Positions 21,101-31,753 of a stretch of 43,547 nt of DNA are shown in pieces. This DNA comes from Chloromonas sp. AAM2 (Eukaryota; Chlorophyta; Chlorophyceae; Chlamydomonadales; Chlamydomonadaceae). Position numbers and translations under genes: made by a program. The stretch's first letter is position 1; the number at the start of each line of letters is the position of its first letter. A model generated the notes under the pieces. It was not told the origin of the DNA, searched no databases, and saw only the letters and a list, made by a program, of their open reading frames with translations. The stretch spans positions 1 through 43,547 of the forward strand of contig QAXH01006611.1 in NCBI GenBank assembly GCA_004335635.1, read 5' to 3'.

Positions 21101-23028
21101 CCAGGGAATGTGGCAAGGAGGAACTGTTCTTGTTTGTCCGGTGTCAGTCCATGCCACTGATTGTTCTGTCATCTGTTCAATGCTGATGAAAGCCTCAGCA
21201 ATGGCATACAATTTCATTGTAGCGGTCCCGCACACTGCACGCAGCATCTCAGTCATGAATTGCCGCCTTGATTTGCCCTGGGCCTCATTTGAATGCCTGG
21301 CCACAGAGGTGTGCGCAGAATGTGAGCTGCTTCACCTGCAGTCTGTTGCGCACATTGCTCTTGAGATACTTCATGGCTGAAAACATGCGCTTCGTGTTGC
21401 GTTTGTATGAGAAGTTGACTCTTCATGCTTTTCAATGCTTTGAAGCCTGGACTGGAACGTTGGTTTGTCTGGGCAAATGATTCACTGAACCATGTGGTCG
21501 TGACCTACATCAGGCGCCTTCTGAAATGCTCATGCCCATGTGCGCTCATGCCCCATGTGCGCTCATGCCCCATGTGATGCAGGTGAATGTCAAGGTGACA
21601 GAGGATGGGCGGAAGCAGGCGCGCATGGTCATGCGGCAGGTAGGGCCCTTGGTCAGAAACCCTTGTCTCCAGCACTAATCATGATTGTTTGTGTCTGGCT
21701 AACAGCTTTTGCGTCGGCTGTGAGTCTTGAGCAGTTTCCGTGTACTGATTGCTGTTGTCGCGCCTGACGCTCTGATGCCATTTAAGGGCAGGTGAGGCCG
21801 TCGATCAACAGCCCTTGTTCCTGATGTTATGCATGGCCCAGGGATTTCCATGGTCATCCACACTGCTGTTCACTGTTCAGGAATGCTGAGGTGGCAACAG
21901 GCGGCTTGAATCCACTGTGGTGTTAGTGATCTCGGTGATCATTTGTGGTACACATCACTTTGCACAGCTGTTCTGACCGTCTGGGTTTGCAGGCTGCCAA
22001 CTTGCGGTTGCTGCTGAACGCCAAGGTGTATGAGGGCATGCCTTTGTCCGTTATGCCCGGCAAGGCAGGCGTTACGTTCGGTGTTTTCAACGCAGCGAGT
22101 ACAGTGAACCAGGAGGTAAGCCAAGGAGTACAGGAGAGAGGTAGAGAACAAAGCTGCATTCCATCTGCGTCTGGGTGTCACTTGCAGAACGGAGCATACA
22201 TTAAACCATGACAGGTGTTCTGTTTACTAAACTCATCCGTGAAATGCAATCTTTGGACCGCTTAAAAGAAATTGTTGCTTTATATCGGCAGCGCCTACGT
22301 GCCCTCACCAGCCATTTGAAAGAAGCACCATACACCAATGCCAATGAGTTCCTGGCTGAAGGTCACTTGTAGCAACAACAACAACAACAACAACTGGGGC
22401 TAGAGAAGATGAGCTGCATGTCTTGGAATGTGAAGCCTATGTTGACATCCGGGTGCAGTTTGAAGACNNNNNNNNNNNNNNNNNNNNNNNNNNNNNNNNN
22501 NNNNNNNNNNNNNNNNNNNNNNNNNNNNNNNNNNNNNNNNNNNNNNNNNNNNNNNNNNNNNNNNNNNNNNNNNNNNNNNNNNNNNNNNNNNNNNNNNNNN
22601 NNNNNNNNNNNNNNNNNNNNNNNNNNNNNNNNNNNNNNNNNNNNNNNNNNNNNNNNNNNNNNNNNNNNNNNNNNNNNNNNNNNNNNNNNNNNNNNNNNNN
22701 NNNNNNNNNNNNNNNNNNNNNNNNNNNNNNNNNNNNNNNNNNNNNNNNNNNNNNNNNNNNNNNNNNNNNNNNNNNNNNNNNNNNNNNNNNNNNNNNNNNN
22801 NNNNNNNNNNNNNNNNNNNNNNNNNNNNNNNNNNNNNNNNNNNNNNNNNNNNNNNNNNNNNNNNNNNNNNNNNNNNNNNNNNNTTGTTCTGCCACTGACT
22901 GCCAGGCTCCTGCTTTATTATGACTTTTCGCTTTATGACTCATATTGATTGACTTTGAGTTTTTTGGTCCGTGAGTTGCGGGACACATCTCTTATGCGCA
23001 TTGCGCGCATCGGCACGGATGTAAAAAG

Positions 23029-23066
<38 letters not shown>

Positions 23067-23352
23067 ATTGCCATGTCACTACTGTGAGTCGTTGTCATTT
23101 GCTGTGCAGGCTGGCGCCACAGCAGATGCATCCAAGCCAGCAGACCCAGGGCAAGCAAGTGCTGGCTCTGCTGCTGCTGAAAGCGGATCTCAAGGGGGCC
23201 CTTCTGCTTCCCAGGGGGCACAGACAGCGGTGAAATCTACCACCATGGCTGTGAGAATCAAGAACGCAGAACTAGTCGAGAAGCTTCACAGTCTTCTGTG
23301 CGAACTGAAAACACCGGCTGCGGCCGGGCAGGGCGGTGATGCTGCTGTCTAA
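18139..23352 (+). CDS. Nup50-like FG nucleoporin with C-terminal Ran-binding domain, 477 aa, 10 exons
   Basis: Join 18139-18216, 18371-18583, 18678-18722, 18928-19249, 19591-19766, 20015-20120, 20518-20588, 21583-21639, 21993-22115, 23110-23352; phases agree. The N-terminus (MDGGGKRRQTDQLTKDH.., then an acidic run) matches the basic/acidic Nup50 start that binds importin alpha. NPFASV and NPFAGV follow, then Ala-rich sequence and Gly/FG repeats (GGGFGAL, FSGFGSAGGGFGAL, FGSFG; about 160-245). The RanBD spans about 290-470: VSLPEQAKVTGEEEDQVVFS, LFEFDSTSNKWHERCKG, ARMVMRQ, then NLRLLLNAKVYEGM, and a last helix AELVEKLHSLLCEL. A low-complexity insert (398-443) sits before that helix. Nup50/Nup2 proteins work at the nuclear basket in importin alpha and Ran cycling. 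The exon 6 start is the least certain junction. The assembly gap lies in intron 9. Confidence 0.92.
21528..21579 (+). repeat. 16-17-bp tandem repeat abutting the Nup50 exon-8 acceptor
   Basis: Three units of GCTCATGCCCCATGTGC type run into ..gatgcag|GTGAATGTC, the acceptor of exon 8 at 21583. The repeat replaces the usual pyrimidine tract. Confidence 0.65.
22373..22394 (+). repeat. (CAA)n microsatellite, left of the gap
   Basis: About seven CAA units in Nup50 intron 9, 73 nt before the run of N. Confidence 0.9.
22468..22883. other. Assembly gap (416 N)
   Basis: Run of N inside Nup50 intron 9. Exon 9 (ending at 22115) and exon 10 (starting at 23110) join in phase, so no exon need be missing, although a small in-phase one cannot be excluded. 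Confidence 0.95.
23030..23065 (+). repeat. (CAA)n microsatellite, right of the gap
   Basis: Twelve CAA units, 45 nt before the acceptor of Nup50 exon 10. Confidence 0.9.
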
Positions 23353-23570
23353 ATGTCGGCAAAACACAAACAGACAGCTGCTATGCGACTGTGTATGTGA
23401 AGGGTTTAACAAGATATGAGCGTGGTGTAGCTGGCCTCTTCTGAGCCTACATGAATCTCAGGCCGGCTGCGGATAGGTGCATGCCTGTGCTGATGCACAA
23501 ATGCCTCAAACAGCGTCTCAAACAATGCCTCAAACAGGATGTTCAGCCATTGTACGGAAGCCATTACAAG

Positions 23571-23629
23571 ACAAGGAGGGAGTGCACACCATGTAGCACG
23601 TCCAACGCAAATATCAACTACTTGCGCAA
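23571..23629 (+). repeat. 59-bp direct repeat, copy 1
   Basis: ACAAGGAGGGAGTGCACACC.. matches 24549-24607 with two mismatches. Both copies keep an open frame reading RRECTPCST(S/F)NANINYLR. Confidence 0.8.
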
Positions 23630-23941
23630 TTACACAACACAGCTTTTGCCGCAACCATGTCAGCCCATGTATGGCTAGACAGGGCTGCTGACGGGTAAGC
23701 AGGAAAGGCGCTGTAGTAAACTGCACCTTGCGCTTTTCAGCATTGACAGTGTTGTTGGGCATGCAGCAGTGAACGCTCATGAAAGAGGAAGAAATTGCAT
23801 GGAAGTCATGGTGTGCACCACAGGTATCAAACATGTATGGGAAGAGGGATGCCAAGTCTATGGTATGGAGGGCTCTCAGAGCTGAGGTCTTGTGGCGAGC
23901 ACTGCGCAATGGGTCACTCCTTAAGCCATGCACTGACCGCA

Positions 23942-24034
23942 ATGGGTGGAGAGGGCTTAGACAGGGCGGGGCTACTTGCTGCGAATCTGCTTGTGGTGCT
24001 TCTCGTTGCCATTGCAAAAGTTATGTTAGTATGA
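23942..24034 (+). CDS. Possible 30-residue hydrophobic small ORF
   Basis: ATG to TGA, starting MGGEGLDRAGLLAANL and ending in a single membrane-like segment. A TGTAA is present about 200 nt downstream. No family is recognised and it may be chance. Confidence 0.15.
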   Translation: MGGEGLDRAGLLAANLLVVLLVAIAKVMLV

Positions 24035-24548
24035 CATGGCGAAGTTGCCAGAAGCATGCATTGTGCGTCTAGGTTTTAGTCATGGTTGGTGGTTGTGCAG
24101 GGCTGTGCAAAAAGGGCTTGCCCCCTGTTCCCTTGCCCCTGTACGGATCCCTGTCATTTTGCTCAGGTTTGTATGCGTTCCCAACTCACTGGTCAGAACT
24201 CAGTGCCCATTCCGTGCCTTGCGACGGCTTTCCTGATGTAATCAGATATATATACAACAATGCTGCTCTACCCTGGATTGTACAAGCTCTCCAAGCTCGA
24301 TACCCTTGAATCCTTCCTGTCTGATCAATTTCGTAGGCAGCAAGGCTCAGCAACAACAGCTGACAGTAAAAAGAGTTCTCTGTGTGTGAATTGGTGTGGT
24401 GGCATAGCCGCGATCCAAGGCAAATAATGGTTTGATATTGACAGTGTCAGTGTTTGTCAGTAGCTGGTGTTCCTTCTCCTGTCTGCTATTAGTTTCTGCA
24501 GTCAAACTGCAGTCCATGATGGGGATTGACCAGGAGACAGGACATGTT

Positions 24549-24607
24549 ACAAGGAGGGAGTGCACACCATGTAGCACATTCAACGCAAATATCAACTACT
24601 TGCGCAA
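24549..24607 (+). repeat. 59-bp direct repeat, copy 2
   Basis: Second copy, 978 bp downstream of the first. It sits in a frame that follows an acceptor-like ..gtttctgcag at about 24500. Confidence 0.8.
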
Positions 24608-25372
24608 ATTATCTTTGCATTGCAAAAATATCTCCTAGTGAAGGGGAAACTGACCTTGTCAGCAGGGGGTGGTGAAGCCCTTGTGGCCATCACCCCACAG
24701 AACACCTTCCGAAAGCGTCCCGTTAGCCATATAAATGGCATGATTCGAAAGATTGTCAGGGTTAGGGTCAGTGTCAGAGCTAGTGCAATGGCAACTCTCA
24801 CACTGTCAACTGTTTTACCACGGATTTGTGAAATGTTTTACCACGGATTTAACAGGTCACACGCGTTACTCTCACTCTGACGACACTATGACGAGGTTGC
24901 AGGTGTACTGAACGCAAAAGCCAGGTGAGGTTTTGATTCGTCTGCGCCTGAATGACAGGTTGCGATAGAAATGGGGTAATGAAGGTTAACCCAAGACACA
25001 TCAGTGGTTACAAGCACAGATCAGTGACTAACACAAGGGCAAAGCCTGCAGTGAGTCAGTGTCCATCCCTCAACAATTCTTATTTAAATCAATGTCAATC
25101 ACAGCTGCGGGGGCCAGTTCGGCTACCCTGGCCTTGTCCGCAACACTCAGTTTTCTCATCATCTATTGCCCGTTGCAGCTTCTACTGACTGTTCACCGCA
25201 TGCTTCAGCTTGGCTGCCTCGTTGTCAGAATCGGTCCACCGTTCCACCGTTTTCCATAGCCCATCAGCCACTCCACCCATGCTGCATTGATCACGCCTGT
25301 TTGCCTCATGGGCAGGTCCCTCAGTGTGGCGCTGGTGCAGCCATCTCCTACCTGAAGGATTGTTATCTGCAG

Positions 25373-25479
25373 ATTATCTGGCGCGCATGCAGCAGTTCAA
25401 CATGCAAGAACGTGAATTCGACAGGGAGCATCAAGCCCGCCTGTGCTTCCTGATGCTTACATTCCTTGGCACTAATTAA
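25373..25479 (+). CDS. Possible terminal exon of an unidentified plus-strand gene
   Basis: After ..gttatctgcag a phase-1 exon would read (D)YLARMQQFNMQEREFDREH.. and end ..FLGTN with TAA (25477-25479). The charged, Gln/Glu/Arg-rich helical stretch looks coding. A Ser/Ala-rich hydrophobic start (MSITAAGASSATLALS.., near 25093) could be an upstream exon, but its donor is poor. Confidence 0.28.
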
Positions 25480-26068
25480 TTCCTTGTCATTATTACTATT
25501 ATTAATTCCTTGTCCTGGTCCTCTACTGTCTATACAAATCATGCTGGGCTAATCTGCACACCTGGTGAACAGTGTGTGGTTGTGCTGGTCGTCTCCCACC
25601 ACTGGCGACACGCACATCCGAAACCCTAACGCTAGAATTGGTTACAGGTTGATCACTGATCACGCACCATCATGCACAGCAAATCTTGGTGAAAAGCTGC
25701 ACCAGGTTCAGCACGGAATAGTTGAGTCAACATGTTGACCAGGACACCATAGCAGCGCTTTCAGAAAGGTCATAAAAGAAGCCTGCCACAAGGGTCAAGC
25801 ATGTAGACAGGCACACCGAGGACGAGTTCAAGTTCTGAATGGCAGCAATTGATAAAGCATTTTGCTGCGATTATGAAGGCCTAGCTGAACATTCTGCAAT
25901 TGCAAGGAGGAGGCGCATTCATTAACGCCATGTGCACATGAGTGGCCATGGGCCATCTACCAGCTGCGGTTGTAAACCACTGCGTAGGCTTGGAAGATCG
26001 CAAATTTGAATGAACAGACTCGGCCTCACAGTTTTGCCCCCCAAACATAACATACTTTGCTTTGACTA
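25480..26068. other. Convergent intergenic stretch, nothing recognised
   Basis: Between two tentative 3' exons. It begins with a short repeated TTAATTCCTTGTC (about 25475-25520). No exon with support was seen. Confidence 0.35.
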
Positions 26069-26384
26069 CTAAGCTGTGTGGCCAGCACAGTGGGCATTGT
26101 ATAACCAACCGGATGCACTATCGTCCACTTGCTGCGTGGAACCCAACGCGACCACTTCTATTGCCCATGCCATGTCTTGAACATCTGCCGATCTGCGGCA
26201 TCCCATGCACATATGCTTGTTACGCATCAGTCTGCTCCTTGTGTGCAGAAGTGCATGCTGCATCAAGATTGACCTTATGGGACGTGGCGACGTAGGTCCA
26301 CACAGCAGTGGGATCCCAACTGAAGCCAGCGGCTGAGCAAACCACTACAGCCACAGCTCCTAATATTATGAAAAGAGAGCCATT
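26069..26384 (-). CDS. Last two exons of an unidentified membrane-protein gene (partial)
   Basis: Join (minus) 26384-26224, 26192-26069. The first follows ..cacatctttcag, reads NGSLFIILGAVAVVVCSAAG (a membrane helix) then FSWDPTAVWTYVATSHK, and leaves through a GTAACA donor in phase 2. The second follows ..tgccgcag, restores the phase, reads SADVQDMAWAIEVVALGS.. and ends ..NAHCAGHTA with TAG. The first exon may extend upstream: the frame is open to about 26480 and includes WNTPEGNLFFHIFQ. Other coding-like minus-strand pieces up to about 28.2 kb could belong to the same gene, but I could not join them. Family unknown. Confidence 0.35.
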
Positions 26385-28755
26385 CTGAAAGATGTGAAAA
26401 AAGAGGTTGCCCTCGGGTGTGTTCCATGCGCGTGCGGTGCGGCTGCCTGAAACCTGCCCATGCGCAAATCGTACAGTCACAAGCAGGACCTTCAGCCATG
26501 AAAGCCATGGGCCGGCCTGAAAACCATTGCCTCACAACAGTGTCACATCCAATCATTAGCTGAATCACTTGCCCACCAAGCCTAGTAGCGACGCAAACAC
26601 CTCCGTATTTCATAACAAGCAACACCTGTTTGTTGGAATTTTCTGTCATGACACTGGGCGGCCCAAGGACCGCTGAACAACATGTGACATGACGATGTGA
26701 AGACCTCGCATGATGTCACAAACAACACACAGTTCTGTGGCCAGAAACACCGCAGGACAAGTGTCCAGGCCGTGAAAGCACCACCAGCCACACTACTTGT
26801 CCTGCACCATGGGATGATGGCCTTGCCAAGCGAAGCTTGGCTCCAAGATTTCAAACCTCCAGTTTTGTACTACCCCGAGACTGTGTTAAAGCCGTAGATT
26901 GCATCAAGATCATACCCGAGATGTGCCCCAGAACTGCACTCGCAAGCCCAGAAATGCCGGAGCCAGCAAACAGGCAAATCCTGCAATGCCTCTGTAGCAA
27001 CGGAACTCTGTAATGCTACTGAGCCGTCAACACATTTTCTGTTGTGTTGTGCACAGATCAAACCATGTCTGGCAGTCCGTATGACCCGACCTGTCCCAAG
27101 CCAACTACTGCTGGTGATGCCCATACAGAGCAGTTGTCATCATGATGCATCAAGCAGTAACGCCCTGGCAAAATTCAGGGTTGGCTGGGCCTTTGCCAGA
27201 CAGCAGCAGCAAACCAGACCACCAGCACCAGGCTCTATGCAAGCTGCCAAACAAAGCTCAGAACTGCTTGTGTTGCAAGCCTCAGAGATGGAGTTCTGCA
27301 ATCACACTCGGGAAGGCAAACAAAACCTTGCATTGCCCTTTTACCCACATCCAAGGCATGCCACCTTTGTTTGCATACATTTTAACATGGCTGCTGCTTG
27401 ACGCGGATGGCAGGCACGTGTCAGCAGCTCGCAAAGCCGTGTGGGGGTAAAGCGGCCCGGATTTTCCACTTGGAATAAGCCAGTCCTGAATCATAATCAG
27501 CTCTACAGCATTCACCGCACAGAAACAGAATACTCGTGGTTCCTGTTGTTTTATGCCCTGGCTTGCTGAGCCGGCCACCAAATACAGATGGTGCCACCTT
27601 GTTATGCGCCCAATGCCTGTTCCCTGTCCGCAACCTGACCACTGCACCAACCAAGTGTCCACTGTGGCAGTTGCACCGATTTCATCCAATATGTAATGCA
27701 CCATACGCTCCATAACCAGCCAAGGGCATGCACATGACCACATTGATGGCTAATAGGTTGACATGCACAAAAGGCTCTGGCGCACAGGCCTATGAAAACC
27801 TGGGTTCCCTGGCCGTTATGCGGCTCTTCAAGCTCTGCAAGCCCCGTACTGACTAGGCGGAAGCAACGTGAAAAGGCTCCAGACAAAGCGATGAAACGCC
27901 ATGATCAGCTTTGCAATGCAGCTGGACAGGGCAACCAGCACAGTTTCCATGCAACATCCCATATTGTATGCGTTCATAACCCAACACTGCTGCTAGACTG
28001 TGGCTTTCCAATCACTGACCCAGTAATCACTAGCAACAGAGATATGGGATGACTTGAACACAGTCAACGCTGGCATGTGATGACAAGTGATAGCCCATAC
28101 CACCCATACCAGATCAGTTTCCAGCTCACTCACTGTGCAGGGCCCATGGCCGGCAAACAGCTCGTCATCGACAATGAGCAGCACATATGCGGGTCATGGG
28201 CACAGCTTGCAGAGGCAGTGCTTAAGTATGCACCAATCCGGGAAGGCAGGACTTATGCCCTCGAGCCCAGAGTTTTCAGTAGGTAGCAGCATGAGCAGCA
28301 TGCAGACTGGCATTACCGTTGGTGCAATGTGCCGTGCGCCATGCGGCGCTTCTGGGTTGATGATAGTCAGTCAGTGTGTGGGTCCGTTGTTTATCCTTTG
28401 GGCTGAGTTGAGTTATCCACAGGTTCCAGCGAGACCAAACGTATAACTCCAGGGGTGCCATGTAATGCATACGTTTGCATTAACCGGTTCTGCCGCCGTT
28501 CCAGGGTTCAAGCGGTGCCCTGGTGGCGTTGTCTAGGCTGACTGCCAAGAAAATCACAGGTGGCTTTGACAGAGGGTGCATCAGCCGCTGGCCTGAAAGC
28601 AGCAAACCTGCCCCGGCAGTTGCTGTCCCCCTGCCTTGCACAGTGAGTGTAGGAGTATGGGATCAAGGAGAGGGAGGCGCAGAACGCAGCTCCGTCCTTG
28701 TCTGATGGACTGGTTGGCCACGGTGAACGTGGCAACTGGCCCAGTCCGGAGTTGC
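26385..28755. other. Region with unjoined coding-like minus-strand segments
   Basis: Several minus-strand stretches look protein-like (for example VMTENSNKQVLLVMKYGG near 26650, MERMVHYILDEIGATATV near 27710, VLLIVDDELFAGHGPCT near 28180, the last next to a strong GTGAGT). They may be the 5' exons of the membrane-protein gene ending at 26069 or remnants. No continuous in-phase model was found. Confidence 0.3.
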
Positions 28756-31035
28756 TTAGTGATCGGCGCCCTGCAAGTAGTAGCTGACTTTGCCCTCAGG
28801 CCCTATAACCTGCACAAGCTGCTGGCCGCTGTTGCTTGACGGTTGGCCTGACGAGCTGCCAATGGGGCCGAGGTTTGGTGGGTTGCCCAGTGCCTGGCCA
28901 GAGTTGGATGGATTGCCTAGCAGCTCGTTGACAGCAACCTGACCCATGGTGGTTGGCTCTACCTTGGTCTCCACCCATCCGCTGCCAGACGACCAGCGAG
29001 CAGGACCCGCAGGCTGCATGGCTGGGCGTGTCTGCCGCACAGCCTGGCTGCCGCCCACATGGGAGCCAGAACCAGCGAGCACCTTCCCTGTGTTGCTTCC
29101 CTGCAGCGCATGCATGCCCCCAAGCTGTGTGGGCTGCAGACTGAGCAGCGTCCCGTCCTGCTGCGGGTACATGAGCTGCTCGCCTGGGTTGACTGCAGGC
29201 AAGGGAGTTGAAGAGTTCCGCACATTATCCTTGATTCTTGACATGCATTTAAGATGCTGTGAATCACCTCAAGGCCTGGGTCCTCATGACCAATGGTGAA
29301 CGTTGATTGCATGGGTTTAGCGCAGTTAGACTCGGTGCAAGAATGACAACATCACAGGTGCAGCAGGGCAGCACTTCGAGGGTTATCGGTCCACTCCTTG
29401 ACCACTGGCTCACCTCCTGTTTGGAACTCTTGAGGATAATATGCTACTTGCGTTGTGTATCCACCGCCAGGCACAGAACTGTAAACTGCAGGCCAAGGCA
29501 GGAAGATGGACGACTACTCAGTGGCACAGTGTGCAAACACAGAGCAGTGTGCACGTGGAGAGGAACAAGAGAGCTGAGAGCCTTTTTACGTCTCAGTGCC
29601 AGTGCCCTTGTGGACTTGATGAATGCAAGCGCCCTTGTGAACCTGTTGCGTCAAATCATTCTACTGGGTAGCCGGTTTTGAACATATTCGTCTCTCTGGC
29701 GCACCTTGCTGCATCTGTTGCATGGGCATCTGCTGCATCGGTACTGAGCTGAGAAGTGTCGTGCCATCCATCTGCTGCGTCAGGGTGTGGGTGGGCATAT
29801 TGCCTGGCAGCCCCTGCAGACAACAGGGGCATATGCAGGCATGTAGAGCTCGAGGCCATTCCAAGGTCCACACTGCACATACTGCACTGAGATTGCCTGA
29901 TGCACATCTGATACGCACTTACCACCACAATCTGATCTCCTGCTTGCTGCACGTACTGATATCCTGGAGGAAGCTGGAGTGTAACTGGCCTTGTACCAAG
30001 TACTTGGGGCGCTCCTGCTGTGAGGTTTGGGTCCTCTGCGCCATACAACTGCGGTAAGAGCAATCAAATACGTCAGCTCACAAATGTTCGGGCAATCACT
30101 GCATGCACGCTCAGGTAAAGTCCTTACCTGGCTGGGTGGAATGAGGCCGTAGCCTGGCGCGTATACCGGACGCGGCTGCACCACTGAACCGAACGCACTA
30201 CTCCCTGCTGGCGGTCGCTGTGGCTGAATGAGCTGACGCAGCAGCGCAAAGCCCTTGAACGTTCCTTTGCAAATATCGGTCACCATGCTAATGGCCAGAG
30301 ACAAGCTGTGCGAGGTCCCGCTAATAGATACGCGGGTGGGATCCGTGCTCTGCAATAACAAGGCAGCAATGCACACCAATCCAAAGGCAGCACAGGGCAG
30401 CACAGCAGTTCGAGAGACGCTGCGTGCGTTGGGCTGAACTTGAAGCCGCTACAGCCATTGAGTACTTCCTGCTGTGACGAGCAATCGTCCACTATGCTTC
30501 GGGCACAATTTGCCCCAAAAAAGCAGACAAGGGCCCGTTGGTGAGGGCTCCCACAGTCTACCTGTCGCCCCCCCGCTTGGCCCCTCGGACGACACGCCCA
30601 GCTTTGAGGTCACCGCTGTTAGGCACAACAATGGCTGATCAGAGCTGTGTTGCGTGCTGACCGCACCTGATCAATCTGAATGAGGGCGCCAGTGTAGGTT
30701 TGGAGCGCCTTAATGGTCTCGCCATTCTTGCCAATCACGCGACCAACCTGCAACCAGCAAACCAGTGGCATGATGAAAGGCGTCATGGTTCTGCTAAGGC
30801 TGCAGCTGGCAGGTTTAGTTACGGGAACGCGTCTGCTATCGGCAAGGCATTGTGGTGGCTGCAACAGCCATTGCCTTGAACGCCTGTGCAGGTCAAAAAC
30901 ACTGATCATATTCAGTTCTCGCACCATTGATCTGGGACAAGCCACTTCGGCCGTGCCCCGAGTCCCTCCACCGCGAGCAAGCACTTGAGGCATGCCTGGA
31001 TTGAGCATGCCAGGGTCTGTGACGAGTGGGTTCAT
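28756..31035 (-). CDS. Single-KH-domain RNA-binding protein, 361 aa, 6 exons
   Basis: Join (minus) 31035-30925, 30747-30667, 30349-30128, 30048-29923, 29813-29705, 29192-28756; all phases agree and the stop is TAA. The KH domain covers about 27-100: EVACPRSMVGRVIGKNGETI contains the GKNG loop (43-46), followed by LQTYTGALIQIDQ, VSISGTSHSLSLAISMVTDI and CKGTFKGF. The loop and flanking hydrophobics fit a functional KH fold of the FUBP/PCBP kind, which binds single-stranded RNA or DNA in a four-base groove. After residue 105 the protein is low complexity: Pro/Gly/Tyr-rich (YAPGYGLIPPSQ, LPPGYQYVQQAG), a Met/Gln run (MQQMPMQQMQQ) and a Gly/Ser/Asn/Gln tail ending VSYYLQGADH. Such tails often support condensation or partner binding (inference). 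Further 5' exons cannot be excluded. Confidence 0.9.
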
Positions 31036-31570
31036 GATGGCTCGCCTCCAGGCTTATGCCTGCCTCGCGGGGACTACGCCCCTGTGCGAGGAATTCCTCG
31101 TCCAGGCGGCTCCTGATTTCAAGGGCACAGCGATGTCAAAGCCTGGCAGGGCGGGCCGGGCATGGTGGTCCTAGTAGGATTGGCTGAAGCCATTGGCTGA
31201 AGCATCTGTCGCCATTGAGGTGCGAGGTGAAAAAACGCGGACGTTTCATTCCAACTAATCGTGAAAAGTGAGTTGAGCACGGCTGCATGGAGCATGGTGG
31301 GCCTAGTAAAGGACCTGCACAGTGGATGTGGGGCTCAGGTAGTTGCAAATAGCCACACCTCTGATTACTTCTCCATGTCCAGCGGGTTACGGCAAGGCTG
31401 CCCTCAGACCAACGGGTTGCCCTCAGCCCCACATTATTATGATTAATTGTCAATGCACCTGCATATCAGGTATGACCAACCAGGTGGGGAAGGACCGCGG
31501 TCAGGTTGCGAAGTGTTGCATGGGGACTGGTCACGGATAATATTGATCACACTGCACAGTTGGAAAAAAA

Positions 31571-31587
31571 AAGTTGGCCAGTTCTGG
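31571..31587 (-). repeat. Dispersed CCAGAACTGGC(A/C)AAC motif, copy 3
   Basis: Minus-strand copy with one mismatch in the core, preceded by CTGTC and followed by oligo-T on the minus strand, as in the copies at 1523 and 13493. Confidence 0.45.
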
Positions 31588-31684
31588 GACAGTTTGTGTG
31601 AATAGGTCTGCATTGCCGCCAGCAATGTAGTCCTATTGTTATGTAAGTCGCCACCAAGTGTTCCATGTTTTCCTCTGAGTGCAC

Positions 31685-31753
31685 TTGTTGTTGTTATTGT
31701 TTACATGGCCTTCAGTCCGAGAAGGACTGCTCAGCGGGCGCAAGGGGGAAGGG
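31685..31753 (+). repeat. Dispersed repeat, copy B (shared with 14335-14399)
   Basis: TTGTTGTTATTGTTTACATG then GCCTTCAGTCC..AAGGACTGCTCAGCGGGC..GGGAAGGG. It aligns with copy A by eye with small indels. Confidence 0.5.

Larger units (their letters stand above)
23353..25372. other. Poorly resolved region, no recognisable gene
   Basis: Contains several short plus-strand coding-like frames but no chain of exons I can defend. Notable items are a 59-bp segment present twice (23571-23629, 24549-24607), a hydrophobic 30-codon ORF (23942-24034) and a repeated GTTTTACCACGGATTT near 24816-24852. Confidence 0.4.

Noticed and set aside
22409..22988. ORFs running through the N block
   Set aside because: Produced by unknown bases; no coding information.
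24220..24240. Similarity of GACGGCTTTCCTGATGTAA to the start of the Maf last exon (about 14491)
   Set aside because: Only about 19 bp; the surrounding sequence does not continue to match, so a duplicated exon is not supported.
24620..24880. 86-codon plus-strand ORF starting MQKYLLVKGKLTL
   Set aside because: Looks mildly protein-like but lacks splice or homology support and ends in a duplicated GTTTTACCACGGATTT segment.
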